Shown here: piece by piece, positions 18,477-27,185 of the stretch
How positions within the stretch are numbered: the stretch's first letter is position 1
How the letters are laid out: each line of letters begins with the position of its first letter
Origin: Phycisphaerales bacterium
GTDB lineage: Bacteria; Planctomycetota; Phycisphaerae; Phycisphaerales; UBA1924
Direction: 5' to 3'
DNA length: 64,000 nucleotides
Assembly (NCBI GenBank): GCA_029213305.1
Contig: JARGPA010000007.1
Coordinates: forward strand, 67,586-131,585
Notes under the pieces: generated by a model
What the model saw: only the letters and a program-made list of their open reading frames with translations
Databases searched by the model: none
Told to the model about the DNA's origin: nothing
Program-made: the position numbers and the translations under genes

Positions 18477-19772
18477 ATGAGCACCAAGATTCAACAGGCA
18501 ACAGCAACTCTTGCACTCGCCGCAGTAAGTGGACTCGCAATGGGCCAGTCCGGTCTCGATCTCGATCGCGCATATGCATCAGAGCTCCGTTCAGACGCAC
18601 AAACTCGTTCAAGCCTTCTCGGTTCGAACAATGGCGCGAATCTGAATATCGAAGTCATGACTCAGTTCCGCTACACCTTCAACTCACGTGATGAGTTCGC
18701 ACCAGGAGCATTGGGTGACAGCGACACAACTATGGGTTTCAGCACTCCTCGTAGTCAGATCCGCATGAGCGGCGCTGTTGAAGGTACTGACATCTCTGGT
18801 GCAGTCATCTTCGATTTTGGTGCAGCTGAAAACGGTACCGCTGCTGGTAGCGCAAACCTTCTCGTTGCTCAAGGTGCTTGGGGACTTGATGACAACTGGA
18901 CATTGCTCTTCGGTCAATGGCACAACCCAGTGCTCGGATCCGAAAGATTCGCAGCTGAGCACACACTCGCAGCTGACAAATCATTCACTAATGAGTTCTT
19001 CCAGGTTGGATACACTCAAGGTGTCGCAGTCGCATACGGTGCTGATAACTTCAAGTTCGTCGGTGCAATCTCAGACGGTGCTGAGTACATCACAAACTAC
19101 GGCACAGTTTCAAACTCCCCGTTTAACAGTGCAGGCGAAGCAGACATCGGTATCACCGGTCGCTTTGACTTCCTCGTTGAAGGTACTTGGGACCAGTTCG
19201 CAGACGCAACAAGCTGGCGTGGATCAAACTACGGTTTGAAAATCGGCGCAGGCGCTCATTGGCAAACCCAGGGCGACTCAAACCCCGCGGACAACTCAGG
19301 TGGCGCAATCGCAGGTTACGATGATACAACTGTAACTTTCTGGACTGTTGACGCACAAGTCGAAGGCGACGGCTGGAATGTCTTCGCTGAATACGTTGGA
19401 CACAAAGTTGAAGTAAGCGCTACTACTGATGTTGAATACACCAACCATGGCTTCATCGCTCAAGGTGGTTACTTCTTCAACGATCAGTGGGAAGGCTTTG
19501 CTCGTTACGATGTCATCATGCTTGACGATGTTCTTGTCGCTGCAGGTACTGATGACAACTTCCAAAGCGTGACTGTTGGTGCGAACTACTACTTCGTTCC
19601 AGAATCACATGCTGCGAAATTCACAATCGACGCAACATTCACTCTTGATGAGTCAACAAATATAGATGCAATCATGGGTGGCGCTGGTTCGAATGATCCA
19701 AGTGCAACTGGTCTTCTTGGTCTTTCAGACTCAGAGTTCGCAATTCGCGGCCAGATGACTTTGGTCTTCTAA
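18477..19772 (+). CDS. OprO/OprP-type outer-membrane porin, paralog 2
   Basis: The 431-residue porin starts at an ATG with a near-perfect ribosome site (GAGGAGG). The signal peptide ends near AMGQ. The mature protein begins LDLDRAYASELRSDAQTR, almost the same as paralog 3. Then come the strands MTQFRYTFNSRDEF, MGFSTPRSQIRMSG, WTLLFGQWHNP, DQFADATSWRGSN, VEGDGWNVFAEYV, FFNDQWEGFARYD and YYFVPESHAAKFTID, ending in VF. Codon choice favours C-ending codons such as AAC, GAC and TTC, suggesting high expression. It is followed by a hairpin with a T6 tract, so it is probably transcribed alone. Confidence 0.88.
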   Translation: MSTKIQQATATLALAAVSGLAMGQSGLDLDRAYASELRSDAQTRSSLLGSNNGANLNIEVMTQFRYTFNSRDEFAPGALGDSDTTMGFSTPRSQIRMSGAVEGTDISGAVIFDFGAAENGTAAGSANLLVAQGAWGLDDNWTLLFGQWHNPVLGSERFAAEHTLAADKSFTNEFFQVGYTQGVAVAYGADNFKFVGAISDGAEYITNYGTVSNSPFNSAGEADIGITGRFDFLVEGTWDQFADATSWRGSNYGLKIGAGAHWQTQGDSNPADNSGGAIAGYDDTTVTFWTVDAQVEGDGWNVFAEYVGHKVEVSATTDVEYTNHGFIAQGGYFFNDQWEGFARYDVIMLDDVLVAAGTDDNFQSVTVGANYYFVPESHAAKFTIDATFTLDESTNIDAIMGGAGSNDPSATGLLGLSDSEFAIRGQMTLVF

Positions 19773-19868
19773 ATCAAAAACCGTGGAATTCAGGGCGTTT
19801 TAGTGCTATCCTTCTAAAACCCGAACAAATATTCCACAAATTTTCATTTGTAAGTTTGTACTTACTTG

Positions 19869-19913
19869 ACAGCCGACCGGGACGGGTAATATCGTTCTTG
19901 CCGGCTGTTTTTT
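19869..19913 (+). terminator. Terminator after porin paralog 2
   Basis: ACAGCCG (19869-19875) pairs with CGGCTGT (19902-19908) around a long G-rich loop and is followed directly by a T6 tract (19908-19913). Confidence 0.7.
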
Positions 19914-20161
19914 GCGCTAGAAAGTGGACTATTCGTCCGATAGCGAGAAAATAGTAAGGGCAAACATTGGCGATGCTTTAAGAAATCGCCGATGTAGTTC
20001 ACGATCGAACGAGGCATGGAATCTTGCAACACCGCAAGGCCTCCAAGATCAACAGTGTGAATCAGGAGTTCAACGACTGATTCTAAACTCGTCACTAAAT
20101 GGTCATGAGTACATAACGGAACTCATGGCTGAAACATGTAAGTCATCCGGAGATTGACAAA
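19914..20161 (+). other. Structured, apparently non-coding leader of porin paralog 3
   Basis: About 250 bases separate the terminator from the next start. Two hairpins are visible: GGCGAT/ATCGCC (19969-19974 and 19985-19990), and a 10-bp stem with two G-U pairs at 20101-20110 and 20121-20130. The second ends about 30 bases before the ATG. The open frames here (for example 19924-20157) lack a ribosome site and recognisable content, so I treat the region as promoter plus leader RNA. Confidence 0.4.
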
Positions 20162-21430
20162 ATGAACAACAGCGCTCAAATCACAGCAGCAGCACTCATC
20201 ACAGCTGCAACCACCGGCTTCGCAGCCGCTGGTTCACTTGAACTCGACCGCGCATACGCATCAGAGCTCAAAGCAGACGCGGGTACCCGTTCGGTACTCA
20301 ACCAGGGTAACCTGAGCAACCTCGAAGTACACGTTGGTGTTCGCTTCGGTTACAGCTTCAACAGCCGTGACGGTTCAGCACTCGGCGACAGCGATACCAC
20401 TATGGGTTTCAACTTCAGCGAAGCAGAAGTTGCACTCGAAGGTGACGTCACTGACAACATGCACGCACGTTTGAGCTTCGACTTCGGTCCAGATAACTCA
20501 GACTCACTCGGCGGCGAAGGTACTGGTCACCTCGAAGACGCATTCGTCGACTGGGCAGTAAACGATGACTTCAGCCTTCGCGTTGGACAGTTCATCCCTT
20601 CATACTCAGCAGAAGCAAGCACTTCAGAGTTCCATATGATGAACTCATACCGCTCAGTAACTCATGAGTTCCTCGGAACACCATCATGGACACAGGGTGT
20701 TGAAGCAAGCTTCGGCGGCGACACATGGACATTCGCAGTTGGTTTCAACGATGGTCCTAACACTGCTTCAACAGCATTCAACTCAATGTCAGAAGCAGAT
20801 TACGGGTTCAACGCTCGTTTCGACTTCTACAGCGATTCAGATCACGGCCGTTTCGCTGACCAAACCTCATGGCGCGGTTCAGAAAACGGATGGCGTGCGG
20901 GTGCTGGTTTGATGTTCGCTACTTACGGCAACACAAACCCAGCTGCAACAACTACTGAGTCAGACAACTTCTTCTGGACCATCGATGGTGCATACGAAGG
21001 TGACGGCTGGGCAGTTCGTGCTGCATTCTACAGCAGCAACATCGATCCAAACGCAGGTACTGAGCACACAAACTACGGTTTCGAGCTCGGTGGATCATTC
21101 TTCTTCAACGATCAGTGGGAAGGTTTCGCACGTTGGGACACTCTCATGCTCGACGATGACACTGGCGCTGGCCAGGTAGTTGCATCAGGCGAAGAAGTAC
21201 AGAACTTCGTTGCAATCGGTGCTAACTACTACTTCGTTCCAGAGTCACAAGCTGCTAAGTTCACACTTGAACTCGGTATGGCTCTTGACGAAACAGCAGA
21301 CATCGCTAACACTGCTGGTGACTTGGGTACAACTCCAATCGGAGCACCTGGTTCATCAGGATTCTTGGTTGACTCAGCTGGCGAAAACGGTCAGTTCATG
21401 GTCTCAGGCACCATGCAATGGCTCTTCTAA
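20162..21430 (+). CDS. OprO/OprP-type outer-membrane porin, paralog 3
   Basis: The 422-residue porin has a signal peptide ending near AAAG. A mature start LELDRAYASELKADAGTR is nearly identical to that of paralog 2. The barrel continues with VRFGYSFNSRDGS, MGFNFSEAEVALEG, FSLRVGQFIPSYS, FADQTSWRGSENGW, YEGDGWAVRAAFY, FFNDQWEGFARWD and YYFVPESQAAKFTLE, and ends WLF. Codon use is the most biased of the window, strongly C-ending, which points to very high expression. CGGAG lies nine bases before the ATG. A UUCG-capped terminator follows. The family is phosphate/pyrophosphate-selective porins, but the true substrate is unknown. Confidence 0.88.
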   Translation: MNNSAQITAAALITAATTGFAAAGSLELDRAYASELKADAGTRSVLNQGNLSNLEVHVGVRFGYSFNSRDGSALGDSDTTMGFNFSEAEVALEGDVTDNMHARLSFDFGPDNSDSLGGEGTGHLEDAFVDWAVNDDFSLRVGQFIPSYSAEASTSEFHMMNSYRSVTHEFLGTPSWTQGVEASFGGDTWTFAVGFNDGPNTASTAFNSMSEADYGFNARFDFYSDSDHGRFADQTSWRGSENGWRAGAGLMFATYGNTNPAATTTESDNFFWTIDGAYEGDGWAVRAAFYSSNIDPNAGTEHTNYGFELGGSFFFNDQWEGFARWDTLMLDDDTGAGQVVASGEEVQNFVAIGANYYFVPESQAAKFTLELGMALDETADIANTAGDLGTTPIGAPGSSGFLVDSAGENGQFMVSGTMQWLF

Positions 21431-21474
21431 TCTGAGTTTTTCAGATTTAGATACCATTGATATTTAGTTATCAT

Positions 21475-21511
21475 CACCAGCCGACCTTTCGAGGTCGGCT
21501 GGTGTCTTTTT
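21475..21511 (+). terminator. Strong UUCG-loop terminator after porin paralog 3
   Basis: A perfect 13-bp stem (21475-21487 and 21492-21504) closes on the very stable loop TTCG and is followed by TCTTTTT. Confidence 0.92.
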
Positions 21512-21691
21512 GGAGTTGCAATTTTGATGAGTAAACATCGTGTTAAGAACAGTTGAAGGTTGTGTAAATGTGTTCATACCCATAACACAGCAGAATTTAT
21601 ATATGCTAGTGTGTGCTCATCAACCGAGCGGTCCGGTTCGGGAAAGTGAATCCAGTCTTTGATAAATCACTCAGCACAAGGAAACAGTCAA

Positions 21692-22903
21692 ATGAATAAT
21701 CGATACACAACTCAGGCAGCTCTCGCCGCATTGCTTATCTCATCTGCGGGCGCACTCGCTGAAACAGATCTCAAGCTTGCTCGCTCGTACGATTTAGGAA
21801 ATACGTCAGCGGATTACACCGAACTCATGAATGAGTCGAATCTAGCTGAGTTAAAAGTGAGTGTACATCTTCAAGCTCGTTATCAGTATAACGCTCGCCA
21901 GATGAATGCATCACCAACTCCATTCAATGCCGACAACGATGACACAATGGGGTTCTCGATTCGTCGTGCTAAGATCGGTATCGAAGGTAAAGTGACTGAA
22001 GACATCAGTGGTAAAATTAAATTCGCATTTAGCAGAAGCTCAGGCGCGAGCTCACTCGAAGCTGCGTACGCAAAGTGGAAACTCAATGACGATGTCACAC
22101 TAAAAATCGGGCAGTTTAAGCAAGCGTTGATTCGCGAAGAAAATGTTTCGTCATCAAAGCAACTCGCTTCGGAACGCTCAGCAGTAAATGAAACATTCAA
22201 CCAGAGCTTCAGTCAAGGTGTAGAAGCTCAATTCGGCGGCGACAGCTGGCGAGGTATGGTTGGATTCACAGACGGATTTGGAGCGCATAATACTGCGTTT
22301 AACTCTGCAACAGAAGCAGACTATGCATTAAACGGCCGCGTTGAGTTTCTCTTCGGTGATGCGGAGTGGGGACAGTTCAAGCAGTTCACTTCATGGAGAG
22401 GAAGCAACGCAGGCGGAATGATCGGTGCTGCAATCGCGTTCCAAAACATGGGAGATACAAACCCTGCAACAACACCAACGACTGAAATGACGACTGGTAC
22501 GCTCGATGTTTCGTACGTTGGAGACGGCTGGAATGTGTTTGCTGCAGGTATCTGGCGCAACATGGACACAGGCGCTACAACTGAAGCAGATGACATCGGT
22601 GTTGTCGTCCAAGGCGGTATATTCGTTACTGATCAGGACGAATTGTTCGGCCGTTGGGACGGGGTATTCCCAGATAGCTCCAATGCACCAACGGATGATG
22701 AGTTCAATGCGTTGACAGTGGGTTGGAATCATTACTTGATCCCTGAATCACACGCAGCGAAGTTCACACTTGATTTTAACTACTACCTAGATGCAACCAC
22801 GACCAGCATCGTGAGCACCTCAAGCTCAGGTGGGCACAATCTCCTCAGTGACGCTGACGACGGCCAGTTCGCAGTTACTGCACAGATGCAAATCCTGTTC
22901 TAA
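21692..22903 (+). CDS. OprO/OprP-type outer-membrane porin, paralog 4
   Basis: From the ATG at 21692 (AAGGAAA upstream) the protein has 403 residues. The signal peptide ends near GALA, followed by ETDLKLARSYDLG. The shared barrel elements are present: LQARYQYNARQ, MGFSIRRAKIGIEG, VTLKIGQFKQALIREE, QFKQFTSWRGSNAG, YVGDGWNVFAAGI, VQGGIFVTDQDELFGRWD and HYLIPESHAAKFTLDF, ending in LF. An upstream in-frame TTG at 21659 has no ribosome site. Codon bias is milder than in paralogs 2 and 3. The last gene of the array, it converges with argS across two terminators. Confidence 0.87.
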   Translation: MNNRYTTQAALAALLISSAGALAETDLKLARSYDLGNTSADYTELMNESNLAELKVSVHLQARYQYNARQMNASPTPFNADNDDTMGFSIRRAKIGIEGKVTEDISGKIKFAFSRSSGASSLEAAYAKWKLNDDVTLKIGQFKQALIREENVSSSKQLASERSAVNETFNQSFSQGVEAQFGGDSWRGMVGFTDGFGAHNTAFNSATEADYALNGRVEFLFGDAEWGQFKQFTSWRGSNAGGMIGAAIAFQNMGDTNPATTPTTEMTTGTLDVSYVGDGWNVFAAGIWRNMDTGATTEADDIGVVVQGGIFVTDQDELFGRWDGVFPDSSNAPTDDEFNALTVGWNHYLIPESHAAKFTLDFNYYLDATTTSIVSTSSSGGHNLLSDADDGQFAVTAQMQILF

Positions 22904-22953
22904 AAATTTGGAAAGAGTGTTTCAGCAGATAATCACTCCGGATGAATCTGCAC

Positions 22954-22983
22954 ACGACGCTGGTAAAGATCAGCGTCGTTTTC
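22954..22983 (+). terminator. Terminator after porin paralog 4
   Basis: ACGACGCTG (22954-22962) pairs perfectly with CAGCGTCGT (22971-22979) and is followed by TTTTC. Confidence 0.8.
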
Positions 22984-22991
22984 TATATATA

Positions 22992-23024
22992 AAAAGGCAC
23001 AACGAGAATATCGTTGTGCCTTTT
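22992..23024. terminator. Bidirectional terminator between porin array and argS
   Basis: A perfect 14-bp inverted repeat (22992-23005 and 23011-23024, loop GAATA) has A4 on one side and T4 on the other. It can therefore stop transcription from both the porin side and the argS side. Confidence 0.85.
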
Positions 23025-23045
23025 GTAAGCGTTGAGAATGTTGGG

Positions 23046-24917
23046 TTACATTCGTTCGACAGTGGGGATACCAAGTGTGTCGAGCGCATCTGTAAGAACG
23101 CGTCCAGTCAGATCGCATAGACGCAATCTTGACGCACGAACTTGCTCGTCGTTATTTTTTAGAACAGGGCATTTGTCAAAGAATGCGCTGTAGGCAGAAG
23201 CAAGATCGTACACGAATGAACATAGACGATTCGGTTCGCAACTCTGTCCCGCATTCTTGATCAACGAAGGGTATCGCAATAGCATCAGTGCGAGTGCTTT
23301 TTCACTTGGTTCGTTTAGATTAAAGGGTGCGGATTCAATATTGCTCAAATCGATATTAAGTTCGTTCGCTTTTCGGAAGATTGATCGGATACGAACAACC
23401 GCGTACAACAGGTATGGGCCAGTGTCCCCTTCAAACGCGAGCATGCGATCGAAGTTCATCACATAATCCTTAATGCGTTCGGTAGAGAGATCCGCGTATT
23501 TGACAGCCGCCATGGCGACAGCTTCAGAGATATCTGCACGATCCGATTCAGACATATCTGGGTTCTTCTCAGCGACAGTTGCAGATGCGCGAGCAACTGC
23601 TTCGTCGAGGAGATCAGTCAGATTCAGGTTCTCACCTGATCGAGATTTGAGTGGTTTATTGTCATCCCCAAGTACAGTTCCAAACATCGCATGGACTAGT
23701 GTCGCGTCATTGCCTGCTTGCGTTTTGTCATATCCAGCTTTGTGAGCAGCTGCAAAGACTTGCTTGAAGTGCAAGCTCTGGCGCGAATCAACACAGTAGA
23801 CAACGATGTCGCCACCCAATTTTGATACTCGTCGTTTGATCGCAGCAAGGTCTGTAGTTGCGTACAAGAACCCGCCGTCGCGTTTGCGAATAATCGTGGG
23901 TTCTTTGATCCCATCGCATTGAACAACCAATGCACCTTCGTCTTCGATTGCAATTTTACGATCAATCAAATCTTGTACAAGTGGTGCGAGTTCGTCGCGA
24001 TAGGTTGATTCTCCAGCGCTGTGCTCATCAGTAATCTTTGTGTGCAATCTTTTGCATGTTGACAAACATGCATTCATCGTGATGTCGTAGATCCGTTGCC
24101 AGACTTGAACGGATCGTTCGTCTCCAGATTGCAACGCGACGAGACGGGACTTGGCTTTTTCTAACGACGCGTTCGCATCTGCGATTCGTTCGTTGAGTTC
24201 GATCTCTGCTTTTGCGTGTCCCCCGACTCTTTGGATGAGTTCGAGCGCTTTGGTTTCAGCTTTGCACGCGGCTTGTACTTTTTTGTACATCGAGTTGAGT
24301 TCACTCAATGTCAATGATGAAAGGTCCTCTCCTGCATCTTCGATTGTTATGAGTTGCTCGACAACCATTGCGATTGGCAAACCCCAATCGCCGACATGAG
24401 ATTGACGAATAACCTTGTATCCCATTCTTTCGTAGAGACGAGCGATTGCGTCGCCGATCACAGTTGAACGGAGATGTCCGACATGCATCTGCTTTGCGAG
24501 ATTCACGCCGCACACATCAACAACAACCGTGGGGGGTGAATCAGGAACAACGATCCCGAGTTGTTTGTTATCCATCGCGCCAAGTGATTCACTGATCGCA
24601 TCTGGGAGGAGGGTGACATTGATAAACCCAGGTCCTGCAATGTTTGCGTCAGTGATCGGTTCAGCAACTCCCGAAACATCGAGATGCTCGATAATCTTCG
24701 CTGCAAGCTCACGAGGCTGCATCTTGAATCGTTTCGCGATAGGCATCGCACAATTCGATTGAAAATCACCAAACTTGGGTTGGCGAGATGCAGTGATATG
24801 CGTTTGGATCTGCGATTGTGGGAGATCCGGGACTGCAGCGTGGATCGCTTCTTTAAAGCGAGTATCAAGAGTAGCAGCCGGATCGATTGTGGTTTGGTTC
24901 TGTGTGTTTGTACTCAT
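23046..24917 (-). CDS. argS: Arginyl-tRNA synthetase
   Basis: The 623-residue class I synthetase charges tRNA-Arg. It has an N-terminal Add1-like domain, GPGFINV before the catalytic core, the HIGH signature as HVGHLRST, and a DALR-type anticodon-binding C-terminus (DRMLAFEGDTGPYLLYAVVRIRSI through LTDALDTLGI). The KMSKS site is the degenerate PLKSRSGEN form usual for ArgRS. I chose the ATG at 24917 because the longer frame overlaps the upstream symporter gene and lacks family similarity. No good ribosome site is visible there. Upstream and on the same strand, the symporter gene overlaps or abuts it. Confidence 0.93.
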   Translation of the reverse strand: MSTNTQNQTTIDPAATLDTRFKEAIHAAVPDLPQSQIQTHITASRQPKFGDFQSNCAMPIAKRFKMQPRELAAKIIEHLDVSGVAEPITDANIAGPGFINVTLLPDAISESLGAMDNKQLGIVVPDSPPTVVVDVCGVNLAKQMHVGHLRSTVIGDAIARLYERMGYKVIRQSHVGDWGLPIAMVVEQLITIEDAGEDLSSLTLSELNSMYKKVQAACKAETKALELIQRVGGHAKAEIELNERIADANASLEKAKSRLVALQSGDERSVQVWQRIYDITMNACLSTCKRLHTKITDEHSAGESTYRDELAPLVQDLIDRKIAIEDEGALVVQCDGIKEPTIIRKRDGGFLYATTDLAAIKRRVSKLGGDIVVYCVDSRQSLHFKQVFAAAHKAGYDKTQAGNDATLVHAMFGTVLGDDNKPLKSRSGENLNLTDLLDEAVARASATVAEKNPDMSESDRADISEAVAMAAVKYADLSTERIKDYVMNFDRMLAFEGDTGPYLLYAVVRIRSIFRKANELNIDLSNIESAPFNLNEPSEKALALMLLRYPSLIKNAGQSCEPNRLCSFVYDLASAYSAFFDKCPVLKNNDEQVRASRLRLCDLTGRVLTDALDTLGIPTVERM

Positions 24918-24936
24918 CAACCAAGTGTAGGTTCGA

Positions 24937-26373
24937 TCATTCGTCCAATCGTCCATCATCTAAAGGGTCTTCGTCCATTGGCATCGCTAATTTTGCTTCG
25001 ACTTCTTCTACGGACTCAATTGCACCTTCACTCGATGCAACGAGTGCGCAAACCATACAGTCTCCGGTGATGTTGCAGCTCGTTCTACACATATCGAGGA
25101 TTCGATCAACGCCCAAGATCACCGCGATCCCTTCAAGCGGGATTCCAACAGACTGGAGCACAATCACGAGCATGATCATCCCTACCCCAGGAACTCCTGC
25201 AGTCCCGATGGACGCGAGCGTTGCTGTCAGGACAATCGTCAACTGCTCTGCAATCGAGAGATCCATCCCGTACAACTGGGCAATGAAGACCGCAGCGACC
25301 CCTTGGTATAGTGCAGTCCCGTCCATATTGATCGTTGCACCAATCGGAAGGACAAAGGAGCTCACTTCTTCCTTGATCCCTAATCGTTGTTCACAACATT
25401 CCATCGTGACAGGAAGAGTTGCAGATGAACTCGCAGAACTGAACGCGAGGAGTTGAGCAGGGGAGATCGCTTTATAGAACCGGTTATAGGAGATTCCGCC
25501 GAGAACTTTGAATCCGATGGGGTAGATGACAAACATCATCGTGAGTAATCCCGCAACAACGACAAGGGAGTACACTGCGAGTGATCCAAGGATGTCGAGT
25601 CCAAGCGCTGCGATTTGGACAACGATGAGAGAGAACACTGCATATGGCGCGATCATCAATACTATCTCTACGATTTTGATAATCACATCAGTCATTGCAT
25701 CGAAGAACTGGATGACAACGATCGCCTTCTCGCGTTTGATGAGTGTCAACGCGATCCCAACAAGTAACGATGCAAACACGATCTGAAGCATATTCCCTTC
25801 AGCAATTGCGTTAAACGGATTCTTTGGAACTATGTTGAGAACTGTGTCCCAGACATCAGGTTTCTGCGCAGCGCCGATCTTTGCTTGTGCTTGTTCTCCG
25901 AACTGAGCGACGAAACCATCGCGAGTTTCTTCTGAAACATATGTCCCTGGTTTCAACACATTTGCAAAGAGAAGTCCAATACTGATCGCAATCGCGGTTG
26001 TAAACAAATAAATCCCGATGGTTTTCCCACCAATACGAGAAAGCTTGGAGAGATCATTGAGACTTGATGCGCCGACGATGAGCGAGAAGATGACGATCGG
26101 GACAGCAATAAATCGAAGTCCCCGCATGAAGAGGTCGCCGACAAATTGATTCAGATTAATGATGAACCGAGTCATCCATGCGAAGATCCCTGCATCTTCG
26201 TTGATCCCTGTTGTCTCTTCGCCGTTGAGATATGCAGAGGGATTGTCGACTCCTAGTGCATTCCAAGTGTCTGGAGTCCACATGGTATTGATCGCGAGTC
26301 CTACGACGATTCCGAGGATGAGCCCGATAAGGATTTTCCAATGGAGTGCGAGTTTGTTCTTGGGTGTCATCAT
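24937..26373 (-). CDS. Dicarboxylate/amino acid:cation symporter (DAACS family)
   Basis: From the ATG at 26373 (AAAGGAAG upstream) the protein has 478 residues and the GltP/DctA layout. There are multiple membrane helices, the hairpin segment FSSASSSATLPVTMEC (serine-rich motif), INMDGTALYQGVAAVFIAQ (NMDGT cation site), GTAGVPGVGMIMLVIVL, and the substrate-site helix DRILDMCRTSCNITGDC. It imports glutamate, aspartate or C4-dicarboxylates with Na+ or H+. Which one cannot be told. The 70-residue extension upstream of this ATG is unlikely to be translated. It lies just upstream of argS. A 12-bp palindrome lies in its promoter region. Confidence 0.92.
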   Translation of the reverse strand: MMTPKNKLALHWKILIGLILGIVVGLAINTMWTPDTWNALGVDNPSAYLNGEETTGINEDAGIFAWMTRFIINLNQFVGDLFMRGLRFIAVPIVIFSLIVGASSLNDLSKLSRIGGKTIGIYLFTTAIAISIGLLFANVLKPGTYVSEETRDGFVAQFGEQAQAKIGAAQKPDVWDTVLNIVPKNPFNAIAEGNMLQIVFASLLVGIALTLIKREKAIVVIQFFDAMTDVIIKIVEIVLMIAPYAVFSLIVVQIAALGLDILGSLAVYSLVVVAGLLTMMFVIYPIGFKVLGGISYNRFYKAISPAQLLAFSSASSSATLPVTMECCEQRLGIKEEVSSFVLPIGATINMDGTALYQGVAAVFIAQLYGMDLSIAEQLTIVLTATLASIGTAGVPGVGMIMLVIVLQSVGIPLEGIAVILGVDRILDMCRTSCNITGDCMVCALVASSEGAIESVEEVEAKLAMPMDEDPLDDGRLDE

Positions 26374-26436
26374 GCTTCCTTTTGTCCATGAGTACTCGGA
26401 TTCATAGCTTACCGGACTCGAGCATTGTTTGCAGGG

Positions 26437-26448
26437 GTACAGCTGTAC
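26437..26448. promoter_or_regulatory. 12-bp palindrome in divergent promoter region
   Basis: GTACAGCTGTAC is a perfect palindrome located about 64 bases before the symporter start and 119 bases before the divergent PEP-CTERM gene. It could be an operator for a dimeric regulator. The binding protein is unknown. Confidence 0.35.
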
Positions 26449-26567
26449 GCTCTGTCTCTCTTGTGCCATCCTGTGACTCAATCGAGTATTCATTGGATTC
26501 GCAATGAACTCAAATTGGGCCATACTCCGTTTGAAGATCCTACCCAGATCTTTACTAGAGGAGGAAA

Positions 26568-27125
26568 ATGATGAATACACAAAAGAACATGGTTACAGCG
26601 TCAGTAATCTTCACCGCGGCGTTCACAGCAAGCTCTGCAAATGCAGGGATCACGATTGAGGAAGAAATCGCAATCATCTCTCCGTGTGACAATGCTCAGG
26701 TAGAGGTTATATGGATGGGGTCCGACGCAGGATATACCGGCGAGTTAAGCTGGTTGAATCCGCTTGAATCTGGTGCAGACATTTCATTGTGGACAAACCA
26801 CTCCGCTGTTAGTGGGCAAAGTGTTGTATTGCCTACACGATTTGATCAAGGCGAACGCGTTCATTTCAGTTACGAAATCATCAAAGGTGGTCTCGATATA
26901 TTCTCGACTGCAAACGAAGATGACTGGACTCAGTTCTCGATTGATTCAACTGATCCACATGATGTCATTGTCGGAATCGAAGATATCCGTCTACCGGGCG
27001 GCGACGGCGATTACAACGATGCAATGTTCCGAGTCCTCTTTACCTGTGGAAGTACTGTCCCAACACCGGGTACTTTCGCGCTTCTTGGAATGGGCGGCGT
27101 GATCGCAGGCCGAAGACGTCGATAA
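26568..27125 (+). CDS. Secreted DUF4114-like protein with PEP-CTERM-like tail
   Basis: The 185-residue protein has a signal peptide (cleavage near ANA) and a strong ribosome site (GAGGAGG) before two adjacent ATGs. The acidic calcium-type loop GDGDYNDAMFRV near residue 140 is the hallmark of DUF4114-like domains. The C-terminus is PTPGT, a short hydrophobic stretch and RRRR, the local form of a PEP-CTERM-like surface-sorting signal. It is probably exported and anchored by an exosortase-like system that lies elsewhere. A role in the cell surface is inferred, and no enzyme motif is seen. The symporter gene is divergent. Confidence 0.75.
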   Translation: MMNTQKNMVTASVIFTAAFTASSANAGITIEEEIAIISPCDNAQVEVIWMGSDAGYTGELSWLNPLESGADISLWTNHSAVSGQSVVLPTRFDQGERVHFSYEIIKGGLDIFSTANEDDWTQFSIDSTDPHDVIVGIEDIRLPGGDGDYNDAMFRVLFTCGSTVPTPGTFALLGMGGVIAGRRRR

Positions 27126-27185
27126 TTCAAACCAATCGGTTCGATTCACATGATTTGATGGTTTTCGGCGTGTAGCATCGTTGCT

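Noticed and set aside
19924..20157. 77-codon open frame before porin paralog 3
   Set aside because: No ribosome site and no recognisable content. It overlaps an equally long frame on the other strand, and the region is better explained as promoter plus leader.
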